From positions 124,001 through 188,000 of the forward strand of contig CAKPEZ010000001.1 of the NCBI GenBank assembly GCA_934149465.1: a DNA stretch of 64,000 bases, in the 5' to 3' direction. The position numbers and the translations under genes were made by a program. The notes under the pieces were generated by a model. It ran no database searches. It had not been told where the DNA came from and saw only the letters and a list, made by a program, of their open reading frames with translations. This DNA comes from an uncultured Bacilli bacterium (GTDB lineage: Bacteria; Bacillota_I; Bacilli_A; RF39; UBA660). Position 1 is the stretch's first letter, and each line of letters begins with the position of its first letter. Shown here one piece after another: positions 36,480-45,415 of the stretch.

Positions 36480-36508
36480 ATTATATCATTATATTTAAAA
36501 ATATACAA
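36480..36508 (-). promoter_or_regulatory. Promoter of rpsU
   Basis: TATAAT (36480-36485), 17 bp, TTGTAT (36503-36508) on the minus strand. Confidence 0.75.
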
Positions 36509-36562
36509 CAAAAATCGCGTTTTTTAGCAAAAAAACCTTTATTTTGGGCATTATAGCAAAAA

Positions 36563-36593
36563 AAGCTCTATTTTAGCAATAATTTTAGAGCTT
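36563..36593 (-). terminator. Terminator of ruvA
   Basis: An 8-bp stem (AAGCTCTA / TAGAGCTT) overlapping the ruvA stop codon is followed by seven T on the minus strand. Confidence 0.75.
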
Positions 36594-37137
36594 CTTTTAT
36601 TTGTAATTCTAAAGAATTATCTTTATTAACTTTTGGTAAAATTTTTCTAACATCAGCTTTCTTATACCCAAGTCCTTCTAAAACAAGGAGTAATTCTTCA
36701 TCAGTATTATCATCTTGAACAGTTAAAGTAGTAAATAAATTATCACTAAATATCTTACCTTTTAAATCAAGAACCATCTGTCTTGCTACTTTATCCCCTA
36801 TTTTAGGAAATTTCTTTAAATAAGTAATATTTTCTTGATCTACAGCTTCAGCAAGAGAAGATGTATTACTAAGAGCAATTATTGGAAGAGCCATCTTAGG
36901 ACCTAATCCTTTAACAGAAATAAGTTTTAAAAAAAGATTCTTCTCTTCCCTATCTTTAAATCCATATAAACTATATTCATCTTCTTTAACATTATTATAT
37001 AAATACACTTTATACTTTTCTTTTAATTTATAATAATAAGGATTAGAAACATTAATTTGATATCCTATATCATTTACTTCTAAAATAATAGAATTAGGAT
37101 CAATTTCAGTCACTATTCCAATTAAATAACCATACAT
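36568..37137 (-). CDS. ruvA: Holliday junction DNA helicase subunit RuvA
   Basis: A 189-residue protein: OB fold at the N-terminus (MYGYLIGIVTEIDPNSIILEV), two helix-hairpin-helix motifs (ISVKGLGPKMALPII; KKFPKIGDKVARQMVLDL) and the C-terminal domain that binds RuvB. Length is normal. RuvB is not in the window, so the ruvAB pair is split here. The stop of ddl overlaps the ruvA start (TAATG). Confidence 0.96.
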   Translation of the reverse strand: MYGYLIGIVTEIDPNSIILEVNDIGYQINVSNPYYYKLKEKYKVYLYNNVKEDEYSLYGFKDREEKNLFLKLISVKGLGPKMALPIIALSNTSSLAEAVDQENITYLKKFPKIGDKVARQMVLDLKGKIFSDNLFTTLTVQDDNTDEELLLVLEGLGYKKADVRKILPKVNKDNSLELQIKEALKLLLK

Positions 37138-38309
37138 TATTTTTTAATTCCCTTCAATCCTTTAACCCCTTGATTTTGTAAAATATTTGTCTCAAATGAG
37201 AATATTTTCTTTTCTTTATTCTTATATTCTTTAATAGCAATATTAATCATTGCTTCAAGAAGTTCTGGATAAGAAATATTTTTTCCTTGCCATAAATAAT
37301 AAGATAAAGAACCAGGACAAGTATTAGCTTCATTTATATATATTTTATTACTCTTTTTATCTATTAAATAGTCAAAACGAACAACACCACTATCATTTAA
37401 AATCTTAAATGCTAAAAGAGAATATTCTTCAATTTGTTTGCGCATCTCTTCTGAAATACGAGCAGGCATTATTCTTCTTGCAGAAGTCATTCCTTTAGAA
37501 CAGCCAGTTTTAGAACCACCAATATATTTATCCCTATACGATAATATTTCATCTTCTTTTAAAACTTCTTCAATAACAGAAGTTTCTGCCTTAGTATAAT
37601 TACCTAATACAGCACAGTTACACTCAGTAAGATTTTCTACCATCTCTTCAACTAAAATCTTATTATCATATTTAATAACTTCTTCAATTGCATCTTTTAG
37701 CTTATCAGGATTATCAACTTTTACAATACCAACGCTACTACCAAGACGAGCTGGTTTTAAAATAACTGGATATTTTAATGTAGAAATTCTCTCACTTACT
37801 AAGTCAGGATCTTTTAAAAATTCATCATCAAAGAAAGAAACATATTTACAAACTGGAAGACCATTTATCTCAAATAATTGTTTCATAAATACTTTATCTT
37901 GACCTACGCTAGAAGCAAAAATATTACTTCCTACATAAGGAACACCAACTAATTCTAAATATCCTTGAATAGTTCCATCTTCCATTCCATAGCCATGGAC
38001 TATTGGAAATGCTAAATCAATTTCGTTAATTTCTCTTTTTAAAAATCCTGTGCTTTGTAAAACAAAACGTCCTTTTTTATTAATTAAGTTTACTTTTTTA
38101 GCATATTTCTTTATAAGAGAAAAATCTTTATAACTTTCAATATCCATAAGCATAGGACCAGTATACCATTCTAAATCTTTAGTAATATAAATAGGAATAA
38201 TCTCATACTTCTCAGTATCCATATATTCCATTGCTTGAACTGCAGAAATTACAGAAATTTCATGTTCAACAGTTTTTCCCCCAAAAATAACACCTAATTT
38301 AATTTTCAT
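37137..38309 (-). CDS. ddl: D-alanine--D-alanine ligase
   Basis: A 390-residue ATP-grasp ligase joining two D-Ala for peptidoglycan. Seen: VIFGGKTVEHEISVISA, FPIVHGYGMEDGTIQGYLEL, KPARLGSSVGI (ATP loop), and INEANTCPGSLSYYLWQ, in which CPGS replaces the common MPGF. The N-terminus from ATG 38309 follows GAAGGTAATT; the GTG at 38321 lies in the ribosome site. The 20-odd residue C-terminal tail (SFETNILQNQGVKG...) is extra. Gene start lies inside the hydrolase gene by 11 bp, so they are coupled. Confidence 0.95.
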   Translation of the reverse strand: MKIKLGVIFGGKTVEHEISVISAVQAMEYMDTEKYEIIPIYITKDLEWYTGPMLMDIESYKDFSLIKKYAKKVNLINKKGRFVLQSTGFLKREINEIDLAFPIVHGYGMEDGTIQGYLELVGVPYVGSNIFASSVGQDKVFMKQLFEINGLPVCKYVSFFDDEFLKDPDLVSERISTLKYPVILKPARLGSSVGIVKVDNPDKLKDAIEEVIKYDNKILVEEMVENLTECNCAVLGNYTKAETSVIEEVLKEDEILSYRDKYIGGSKTGCSKGMTSARRIMPARISEEMRKQIEEYSLLAFKILNDSGVVRFDYLIDKKSNKIYINEANTCPGSLSYYLWQGKNISYPELLEAMINIAIKEYKNKEKKIFSFETNILQNQGVKGLKGIKK

Positions 38310-39048
38310 AATTACCTTCACTTTCTTTTTCTAAAAACTTATCTAAAACATTAATAGTTCTAGTTAATTCTTCTAAATAAGCATAATGTGTGCATTTTTC
38401 ATAAATGACAAGACCAGCATCTTTTATAAGCTTTTCAAGTTTCATTGCTTCTTCTACTGGAACTGCTGTATCATTTCTTCCCCATATTAATAACGTAGGA
38501 CAATTAATTTTTTTAGCTTCTTCAGTTAAATTACAATTAACTCTTTTTACTAAGACTTCTTTCATAACTTTAGAAGCATTTCGGTAGTCAACAGAACCAA
38601 TATGGTTTTTCGCCCAATCTTCTAATTTATTTAAGAAAGGAATTTTCTTTAAAGTCTTTAATAAAAGTACTTTAACAGATTTTTTTTCTGTTTTTTCAAA
38701 AGGAGATGCTAATAAAATAAGTTTACAAACATCATACTTAGAAGCATAGCTAATTGCAATACTTCCACCAAAAGAATGTCCTATCATAATAGGATCTTTT
38801 ACTTTAAGTTCAGTAAAAAGCTTATAAAGAAGATCAGCATATTCTAAAGTAGAATATCCATAAGGTGGTTCTTCACTTTTGCCAAATCCTGGTAAATCAA
38901 CTATTATAATTCGAAAAGCATGTTTAAATGCATTTCCTAACGGCTTCATCATTTCAATATTTTGACCCCATCCATGAAGTAAAATGAAAGGTCTCGCATT
39001 CTTTTCACCATATTCTATATAATTTATATAAATATCATCTATTTTCAT
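38299..39048 (-). CDS. Alpha/beta-hydrolase
   Basis: A 249-residue soluble serine hydrolase. Oxyanion region HGWGQN, nucleophile elbow GHSFGG, acid in WGRNDTAVP and late His in CTHYAYLEE make a complete triad. The substrate cannot be told. Start ATG 39048 follows AGGTGAATTT. It is the first gene of a hydrolase-ddl-ruvA operon. Confidence 0.9.
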   Translation of the reverse strand: MKIDDIYINYIEYGEKNARPFILLHGWGQNIEMMKPLGNAFKHAFRIIIVDLPGFGKSEEPPYGYSTLEYADLLYKLFTELKVKDPIMIGHSFGGSIAISYASKYDVCKLILLASPFEKTEKKSVKVLLLKTLKKIPFLNKLEDWAKNHIGSVDYRNASKVMKEVLVKRVNCNLTEEAKKINCPTLLIWGRNDTAVPVEEAMKLEKLIKDAGLVIYEKCTHYAYLEELTRTINVLDKFLEKESEGNYEN

Positions 39049-39153
39049 TAAATTCACCTATATACATTATACAATAATATTATATTTTAGCATAATAAAA
39101 CTGTGATATTTTACTTAACTTGTGTCAAATAAAAGAAAAAAGCCTAATAAAGG

Positions 39154-40428
39154 CTATCTTTCATATTCAAATTCATAGTTCAAAATACGAACTATATCAC
39201 CATCTTCTGCTCCAAGTTTATCTAATTTTTCATCAATACCCATCTTCTTTAATTTATTAGCAAATCTAATCAAAGCTTCCTCAGTATTAAAATTAGACAT
39301 TCTAAGAAGTTTTTCTACTTCTTCCCCTCTTACTACCCAAACATTTCCTTCTTTAATAATAGTAAAAGGTTCTTCTTTCTTAAATTTATATAATACGTGA
39401 CTTTCTATCTTCTCTTCTTCAAAAAGAGGCATACTCTGAGTCTTTTCAATTAAATCACCTAAATAAGTAATAACTTCTTCAAGTCCTACATTATTATATG
39501 TACTCACCTCAAAAACAGGCACATTAGAAACACGCTTTTTAAATTTCAAAAGATTATCTTTAGCACTTTCTAAATCCATCTTATTAGCAATAATAATTTG
39601 TGGTTTATCAAGTAATTTTTTATCATAAGATTCTAATTCTTTATTTATTTTTAAATAGTCTTCATAAGGATCTCTACCTTCAGTAGCAGCCATATCAATA
39701 ACATGACATAATACTTTACATCTAGTAGCATGCCTTAAGAACTGATAACCAAGACCTACTCCTAAAGAAGCTCCTTCAATTAACCCAGGTAAATCTGCCA
39801 TAACAAATTTTTGTCTTTTCTTAGTAGTAACTACTCCTAAATTAGGAGATAATGTAGTAAAATGATATGCCCCAATTTTAGGATTAGCCGAAGAAATTAT
39901 CGATAGTATAGAAGATTTTCCTACGCTAGGCATTCCAATTAAACCAGCATCAGCCATTACTCTAAGTTCAACTTTTAAAGTTCTTTTTTCTCCAGGTTCT
40001 CCTCTTTCAGCTACACTAGGACAAGGATTTGTTCTAGTTGCTAAAGCAACATTACCTCTTCCGCCTCTTCCGCCTTTGGCAACAATTACTTCTTCTCCAT
40101 TTTTAGTAAGATCTGCTACTATAAAATTACTATCAAGATCACGAACAACAGTCCCTACTGGAACCTTTATATATAAATCTGCTCCATTTTTACCATTTTG
40201 ATTTTTTCCTTGACCATTAAGTCCATTATTCCCAACAAATTTATGACGATATTTTAAATCTATAAGAGTTTTAAGACCTTCATCAGCAACGAAAATAACG
40301 TCACCACCCTTACCACCGCTACCACCAAATGGTCCTCCCATAGGAATAAACTTTTCCCTACGATAAGCCATACATCCTTCTCCACCAGTACCAGCAATAA
40401 CTTCTATTTTTGTTTCATCTATAAACAT
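39154..40428 (-). CDS. obgE: GTPase Obg
   Basis: A 424-residue essential GTPase for 50S assembly. The N-terminal glycine-rich Obg fold (GGEGCMAYRREKFIPMGGPFGG...), the G domain (GMPSVGKSSILS, DLPGLIEGAS, NKMD), and the C-terminal OCT domain (about 355-424, HVLYKFKKEEPFTIIKEG) are all present, the Bacillota three-domain form. The usual rplU-rpmA partners are not upstream. Strong AGAGGTGATCTGTT ribosome site. Confidence 0.97.
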   Translation of the reverse strand: MFIDETKIEVIAGTGGEGCMAYRREKFIPMGGPFGGSGGKGGDVIFVADEGLKTLIDLKYRHKFVGNNGLNGQGKNQNGKNGADLYIKVPVGTVVRDLDSNFIVADLTKNGEEVIVAKGGRGGRGNVALATRTNPCPSVAERGEPGEKRTLKVELRVMADAGLIGMPSVGKSSILSIISSANPKIGAYHFTTLSPNLGVVTTKKRQKFVMADLPGLIEGASLGVGLGYQFLRHATRCKVLCHVIDMAATEGRDPYEDYLKINKELESYDKKLLDKPQIIIANKMDLESAKDNLLKFKKRVSNVPVFEVSTYNNVGLEEVITYLGDLIEKTQSMPLFEEEKIESHVLYKFKKEEPFTIIKEGNVWVVRGEEVEKLLRMSNFNTEEALIRFANKLKKMGIDEKLDKLGAEDGDIVRILNYEFEYER

Positions 40429-40550
40429 AACAGATCACCTCTTTTTATATAATTATATCCTAATTTGTGCAAAAAAAAAAGACATATTCATTATTCTTTA
40501 ATATTTGAAGGGAAAAACCTCTTATATGAAGTTTCCCATATCTAAAGTAT

Positions 40551-40784
40551 TTATTTTTTTTGAGCAAACATTGTCGCTCCCACTAAAATCAAAATAACTA
40601 CCACCATACCAATAATTACAGCATTCAAATTATTCGCATTAAAAGCATCGCTTACAATAGCACCTTGCTGAACAATCGCATTAGTATTAACAAGCTTGCT
40701 AGCATTTATTGTATCAGAATTTTCTAAAGCATTTGTAATAGTTGGCCTGCTCAATATTAAAAACAATAAGAACTTTTTTTTCAT
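40551..40784 (-). CDS. Small exported or membrane protein (77 aa), unknown
   Basis: A 77-residue protein with a signal-like N-terminus (MKKKFLLFLILSRPTITNA, possible cleavage after NA), an Asn/Ala/Gln-rich middle (ASKLVNTNAIVQQGAIVSDAF) and one C-terminal span (AVIIGMVVVILILVGATMF) followed by AQKK. Strong GAAGGAGCG ribosome site, and TATAAT about 40 bp upstream. The layout (signal, short helix, C-terminal anchor) is like pilin-type or type VII-like small proteins, but no family is recognised. Confidence 0.65.
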   Translation of the reverse strand: MKKKFLLFLILSRPTITNALENSDTINASKLVNTNAIVQQGAIVSDAFNANNLNAVIIGMVVVILILVGATMFAQKK

Positions 40785-40890
40785 ACTGATAACGCTCCTT
40801 CTAAATCCCGTCTATTCTACTAGTCGGAATATCATTATACAACAATATTGCAAATTTGTTTCATATAAGACAGTAATTTGACATATTTTT

Positions 40891-41568
40891 TTATAATCCT
40901 AGTAAAAAACCAAGAGTTGGAATCAAATTATAAAGTATTCTCATAGAAATACTAACAGTTATATTATTAGTCTTATAATAAGCATAGGAAAATGAAGAAT
41001 TAAGCGCTAATAAAGGAATTATTCCTAAATAAGACAAAGAATTTTCTGCAGTTAAAGCAATAGTAAAGAAAACATTAATAAATGAAGTAATTAAAATAAA
41101 TTGCCACTTACTAGAAAATATCTTTTTTAAATTCTTCTTAAATACTAATTCTTCCGTAATTGGATAATACAAAATAGTCATAAGGACATAAAGAAAAGCA
41201 TTCTTATTAAATCCTTCTTTAATAACAGAATCATTAACAATAGTAAAATTAGGCCAAATAGCATGTAAAATAACTTTGCAAACTATCATAATACCAAGAC
41301 CCACTAATAAAGAAAATAAAGCTGTTTTAAAATAACTTTTAAAATTCTTTTTATATTTTAAAAGATCGTTTCTTAAATCATCATAATATAAAGCAATAAG
41401 TAAAAACATAAAAACAAAGTTACTAAAAAATTTCAAATATAAAGTTGAAGTTTCACTTAAATTTAAAAGTCCTATCAAAGAATTAGAAAAATATGGCCAT
41501 ACAAAGAAAAGAATTATTATTAAGATGGCCATCCCTAAATTTTTTAAACGTTCTTTTTGCAAGTTCAT
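40891..41568 (-). CDS. Degenerate CPBP-family membrane protein
   Basis: A 225-residue protein of the same fold as the CPBP protease at 34684. The first motif reads EELVFKK (EExxxK instead of EExxxR); the FxxxH position reads FINVFF, and the HxxxN position reads RILYN. Two of the three metal-site histidines are therefore missing, so it is probably a non-proteolytic member. Start ATG 41568 follows TAGGTGG; a GTG at 41580 lies in the ribosome site. Confidence 0.8.
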   Translation of the reverse strand: MNLQKERLKNLGMAILIIILFFVWPYFSNSLIGLLNLSETSTLYLKFFSNFVFMFLLIALYYDDLRNDLLKYKKNFKSYFKTALFSLLVGLGIMIVCKVILHAIWPNFTIVNDSVIKEGFNKNAFLYVLMTILYYPITEELVFKKNLKKIFSSKWQFILITSFINVFFTIALTAENSLSYLGIIPLLALNSSFSYAYYKTNNITVSISMRILYNLIPTLGFLLGL

Positions 41569-41650
41569 CACATATACCACCTATCCTTATTACAATAATT
41601 ATAACGCAGATTTTTAAATATTCCAACTACTTTTTTTAGTTTTATAAAAA

Positions 41651-41676
41651 ATACTAACCTTTTTTAAGGTTAGTAT
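41651..41676 (-). terminator. Terminator of the 16-residue peptide gene
   Basis: An 11-bp perfect stem (ATACTAACCTT / AAGGTTAGTAT, 4-nt loop) is followed by TTTTTATAAA on the minus strand, 7 bp past the peptide stop codon. Confidence 0.88.
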
Positions 41677-41682
41677 GAGAAA

Positions 41683-41733
41683 TTATACCCAGCTAAAAAT
41701 GAACCAAAACCAACTAGTTTTACCTTTTTTCAT
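41683..41733 (-). CDS. Free-standing 16-residue peptide gene
   Basis: ATG at 41733 lies nine bases behind AAGGAGGAT and is followed by a stop at 41683, encoding MKKGKTSWFWFIFSWV. The peptide has a basic head and a very hydrophobic, Trp/Phe-rich rest. It has its own promoter (41771-41799) and terminator (41651-41676), about 115 nt of transcript in total. No longer frame in the same place could explain the signals. It may be a membrane-active or signalling peptide, a leader peptide, or the coding part of a small RNA; function is unknown. Confidence 0.7.
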   Translation of the reverse strand: MKKGKTSWFWFIFSWV

Positions 41734-41770
41734 TTTTCCTATCCTCCTTTTCCATTCTACTTACACCTTA

Positions 41771-41799
41771 ATTATAACATTAACCTCTAAAAAAAACAA
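41771..41799 (-). promoter_or_regulatory. Promoter of the 16-residue peptide unit
   Basis: TATAAT (41771-41776), 17 bp, TTGTTT (41794-41799) on the minus strand. Confidence 0.75.
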
Positions 41800-41827
41800 T
41801 TATTTTCTTTTAAAGAATTATGGGAAA

Positions 41828-42679
41828 TTATGAGTTAGATTCTTCATTAGAAGCTGTTTCATCTAAAATAATGTTATATTCTAAATTAACTAAATATTTG
41901 CTTACTTTATTGTCAATTAATTTAACAACATTAGTATAATCAACATTAATTAAATAATTTTGATCTTGAATAACTTCTATCTCAACATAATCATCTTCTT
42001 TATAGCCAGCAATAAGCTCTTTTATATATAGATGATATACTTTTACAATCTTTCCATCTTTATAGATAGTAGTTGAATATAAAACAGCATGATCTACATA
42101 ATTCTTTATATAATCAAGATCTATATATTGTTTATTTACTACATCATAAACATCATCTTCTAATACTAATGTTTCTCCTAAATAATATTTATCATCTTTA
42201 TAAGTATATTCATTTTTACCTTTTTCATCTTTCTTAACTATAGTAGTTAAAGAGTCTTCTTTAATTCCTGAATAAACATAATTACTTATCTTCTTTCCTT
42301 CAGTAATCTCAATATTAGCACTATAAGTATAATTACTATTTTTTAATTCTGTAAATATATCTTTATTTATTGTATTATCTTCTTTAGTATCATTATTTTT
42401 TTGTTCATTATTAGAATTGTTTCCGCTTTGATTAGTTCCATTATTAGTATTAGGATTACTCCAATACATTGAAGATGAAGAAAGTAATGAATAAATAAGA
42501 AGCGCTATAAAAAGAGCTACATAAGCAACATATTTACGCTTAGAAGCAACCTTTTTTGCTTTCTTATCTTCCTTTGAATCATCTTTTTGATCATAAGGCT
42601 TATGAACTACTTCCTTTTTTGTTTTTGCTTCATCTTCTTCTAACTGTTTTTGATAATTAAACGTAAAATTATTATTCAT
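41828..42679 (-). CDS. Bitopic membrane protein with extracellular domain, unknown
   Basis: A 283-residue protein: acidic/basic cytoplasmic head of about 50 residues, one span (KYVAYVALFIALLIYSLLSSSSM), an Asn/Gln/Ser-rich linker (NPNTNNGTNQSGNNSNNEQK) and an outside domain of about 160 residues with KKISNYVYSGIKEDSL and two homologous-looking strands. Family not recognised. It lies 10 bp downstream of fmt, and the peptide gene follows after 94 bp. Confidence 0.65.
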   Translation of the reverse strand: MNNNFTFNYQKQLEEDEAKTKKEVVHKPYDQKDDSKEDKKAKKVASKRKYVAYVALFIALLIYSLLSSSSMYWSNPNTNNGTNQSGNNSNNEQKNNDTKEDNTINKDIFTELKNSNYTYSANIEITEGKKISNYVYSGIKEDSLTTIVKKDEKGKNEYTYKDDKYYLGETLVLEDDVYDVVNKQYIDLDYIKNYVDHAVLYSTTIYKDGKIVKVYHLYIKELIAGYKEDDYVEIEVIQDQNYLINVDYTNVVKLIDNKVSKYLVNLEYNIILDETASNEESNS

Positions 42680-42689
42680 ACCACTTCGC

Positions 42690-43625
42690 CTACTTTAACA
42701 CTATTCCTATTAAATCAGTGCCTTTAATTCCATTTAAATAATCTCTTACTAAAGTCTTTTTCTTTCCTTCAAGCTGAATTTCTAATATTTTTAAGGCACC
42801 ATCACAAGTTTTAATAATTATTCCATCTTTGGTAATATCAACTATTTCCCCATTTTCTCCATCATACTTTTTATTAAGTATTTCTGTTCTAAAGATCTTT
42901 ATTCTTTTATTTTCTAAATAAGCATACGCTCCTGGATTAGAATTAAGCCCCCTAATTAAATTAAAAATATCTCTAGTCTTTTTAGTAAAATCTATTTTCT
43001 CTTCTTCCTTAGTAACATTTAATCCAAAAGTTACTTCATCTTCTCTTTGTTTAATTCTTACATTGGTCCCATTAATAATAGATGGAAGCGTATCTAATAA
43101 TAAATCTCTTCCTAAAAAAGACATTTTTTCATACAAACTATCTAAATATTCATTATCATCTATCAGAATTTCCCTAGTTGCAATAATATCTCCGGCATCC
43201 ATTTTTTCATTCATATACATAACGGTTACTCCTGTTTTATCATAACCATCAATAAGAGCATGATGAATTGGTGCTCCACCTCTTAGTTTAGGAAGAATAG
43301 ATCCATGAACATTAATTGCCCCTAATCTAGGAAGATCTAATAAAGCTTTAGGAATAATTTGACCATAAGCACAAGTTATAATCAAATCAGGATGAACTTC
43401 TACTATTTTTTCATAATCTTTTCTAATTTTTAATGGCTGAAAGACTTCTATATTATTTCTAATAGCAAGTTCTTTTACTGGAGAATAAATAATATCTCCT
43501 TTTCTATTTCTTTCATTATCTGGTTGACATACAACTAAACTAACACTATATTTTGAAAGTATTCCTTCTAAAACATTTGCTGCAAAAGAAGGAGTCCCCA
43601 TAAAAACTATCTTTAAATTTTTCAT
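42690..43625 (-). CDS. fmt: Methionyl-tRNA formyltransferase
   Basis: A 311-residue enzyme formylating initiator Met-tRNA using 10-formyl-THF. Seen: MGTPSFAANVLEGIL start, QPDNERNRKG (flexible loop), INVHGSILPKLRGGAPIHHALI with the catalytic NVHxS...GG pattern, and MDAGDIIA. The C-terminal OB-like domain is intact. Usually paired with def; def is not adjacent here. Start after AAAGGTGATTAG. Confidence 0.97.
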   Translation of the reverse strand: MKNLKIVFMGTPSFAANVLEGILSKYSVSLVVCQPDNERNRKGDIIYSPVKELAIRNNIEVFQPLKIRKDYEKIVEVHPDLIITCAYGQIIPKALLDLPRLGAINVHGSILPKLRGGAPIHHALIDGYDKTGVTVMYMNEKMDAGDIIATREILIDDNEYLDSLYEKMSFLGRDLLLDTLPSIINGTNVRIKQREDEVTFGLNVTKEEEKIDFTKKTRDIFNLIRGLNSNPGAYAYLENKRIKIFRTEILNKKYDGENGEIVDITKDGIIIKTCDGALKILEIQLEGKKKTLVRDYLNGIKGTDLIGIVLK

Positions 43626-43639
43626 CTAATCACCTTTTT

Positions 43640-45325
43640 CTAATAATATACTGTCGAACACTGTCTACTTGAAGAAGATGAACATGAAGAAGTAGTATCT
43701 TCCCAGCTACTCCAGCTGTCGCATCCACAAGAAGAGCAGCTTCTATTATTTACTGAGCAACCACATACTGATCCAGTTCCTTGATTATAAGTATCACAGC
43801 CACATGATGAGTTTCGACAAGATTTATAAGTTGCACAACTACATGATGAACATCTTTTATAAGTTATACAGCTTCTACGAAATTCAGTACAACGCCTACT
43901 ATTCCCACTTCCAGAACAAGTTATTTTATTGTATTCGTTAGAACTTGAAGAACCATCTGCTCCATAAGTTGAGCCAATTTTTTTCCATGCACTATAAGTT
44001 TCACAGCCACAAGCAGAACAACGATTTCTAGTTTCACATCCACAAGAACTATTTCGGCAACTAGAATAAGTTTGACATCCAAAACTAGAGTCTCTACAAG
44101 TAGCATAAGTATCACATCCAGCACTAGAACAACGACTACAAGTGTTGCAAGTTCTAGTTTGTGTTCTATTTTCTATTGATACATCACATGTTCCTTCATT
44201 CCCCGCTGCATCAATTACAGTATAAGTAGTATTTTTTTTAACATTATTATATGGGTATTCTTTAATTAAATCATTAGTTTCATTAAAACCACTCTTATCA
44301 TCAATGGCTTTTACAGTAACTAAAACACCACTGGAAGATCCATCTCCTTTTGAAGTAGTACAAGTAGGAGAAGTAGTATCAATAAGACCTATCGCTAAAG
44401 AATTACTCTTATTATTAATTCCATCAGTCGTCTTAGCTTGAATTACATATTCCCCTTCTTTATCATAAATATATTTATATATAAGATTACTATCTGTCTT
44501 AGTTAAAAGAGAATCATTCTTAACATTAATCCACTCTCCTGATACATTCATTCTATAAAAATGATCTAAATTATTATTTGGATCATTATAAGTAATAGTA
44601 ACCGTCTTAGTTTTAGACCATCCTTTTTCTAAAGTTTCTATAATAGGTGCTGATATATCATTTAAACTTTGAGTTAAAGATTTAGTAGCTTCTTTATGAC
44701 CTTTATTTACACATTTAGCTTCTAATTTTAGTAACTCATCACTTTTTAAATTATCAAATGTTAAATGCTGAATAATATTTTTACTATTATCTACATTGAT
44801 TCTAATAAACTGATTAGTCTTTAAATCTTTATATTCTAAATATGCTAAATTTGAATTAGAATTAGAGCAAATTAAATCATAATCAATAGACTTAGTAGTA
44901 GTAATAATATTTTCAAAATCAATATTTGGATAAGAAGAATCAAAAGTACAAGTACCCTTTTCATTAATTATCTCATATATTTTATTTTGATTAGGTTCCA
45001 TAGTAACTAAGATTTTCTTTGTTTCACCAAACTCATTTACCTTATCATTAGTTTTCTTTATATAACCTTTATCAGCTAACTCTTTTACAGTAATACATAC
45101 TTGTTTATAACCATCACCAGTATCTTCCCAATTAACATTTTCAGGGTATTCTTCTACATACAAAGAAGCAGATTTTTTAATATTCATCGCAAATAAATTA
45201 TCTGATTTTTCTTTCTCAAGATCAAGTAATTTTATTACAGAAGGAATAGTAAAAGATAAAATTAAAGCAAGAACCAATACTCCCATTAATAACTCGATTA
45301 AAGTAAAACCCTTTTTCTTTTTCAT
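43640..45325 (-). CDS. Pseudopilin with a long cysteine-rich C-terminal repeat region
   Basis: A 561-residue protein starting at ATG 45325 (after GAGGTGTTTTTTT). The leader MKKKKGFTLIELLMG is a class III prepilin signal with the Phe at the cleavage site and Glu at position 5 of the mature protein. Residues about 230-390 hold Ig-like/fibronectin-like strands (TKTVTITYNDPNNNL; SNSLAIGLIDTTSPTC). The last about 170 residues hold roughly 28 cysteines in a recurring unit of the form C-x-T-Y-x-x-C-R-[ND]-S-S-C-G-C. No pilus ATPase or prepilin peptidase is adjacent. The Cys region may form a disulfide-stapled adhesin tip; the CPWC protein 0.5 kb upstream on the same strand may serve it. Confidence 0.8.
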   Translation of the reverse strand: MKKKKGFTLIELLMGVLVLALILSFTIPSVIKLLDLEKEKSDNLFAMNIKKSASLYVEEYPENVNWEDTGDGYKQVCITVKELADKGYIKKTNDKVNEFGETKKILVTMEPNQNKIYEIINEKGTCTFDSSYPNIDFENIITTTKSIDYDLICSNSNSNLAYLEYKDLKTNQFIRINVDNSKNIIQHLTFDNLKSDELLKLEAKCVNKGHKEATKSLTQSLNDISAPIIETLEKGWSKTKTVTITYNDPNNNLDHFYRMNVSGEWINVKNDSLLTKTDSNLIYKYIYDKEGEYVIQAKTTDGINNKSNSLAIGLIDTTSPTCTTSKGDGSSSGVLVTVKAIDDKSGFNETNDLIKEYPYNNVKKNTTYTVIDAAGNEGTCDVSIENRTQTRTCNTCSRCSSAGCDTYATCRDSSFGCQTYSSCRNSSCGCETRNRCSACGCETYSAWKKIGSTYGADGSSSSNEYNKITCSGSGNSRRCTEFRRSCITYKRCSSCSCATYKSCRNSSCGCDTYNQGTGSVCGCSVNNRSCSSCGCDSWSSWEDTTSSCSSSSSRQCSTVYY

Positions 45326-45389
45326 AAAAAAACACCTCATATTTACAATTTCATTATATCATCTCTATATAAGATTATCAAGAAAAAAA

Positions 45390-45415
45390 GAAACAAAAGT
45401 AATTTACTTGTTTCT
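45390..45415 (-). terminator. Terminator of the 144-residue lipoprotein gene
   Basis: A hairpin with inexact arms (GAAACAA / TTGTTTC at its base) overlaps the stop codon and is followed on the minus strand by TTTTTTTC. Confidence 0.6.

Noticed and set aside
43921..44124. Open frame of 67 residues inside the Cys-rich pseudopilin
   Set aside because: It is a frame-shifted reading of repetitive DNA with no ribosome site.
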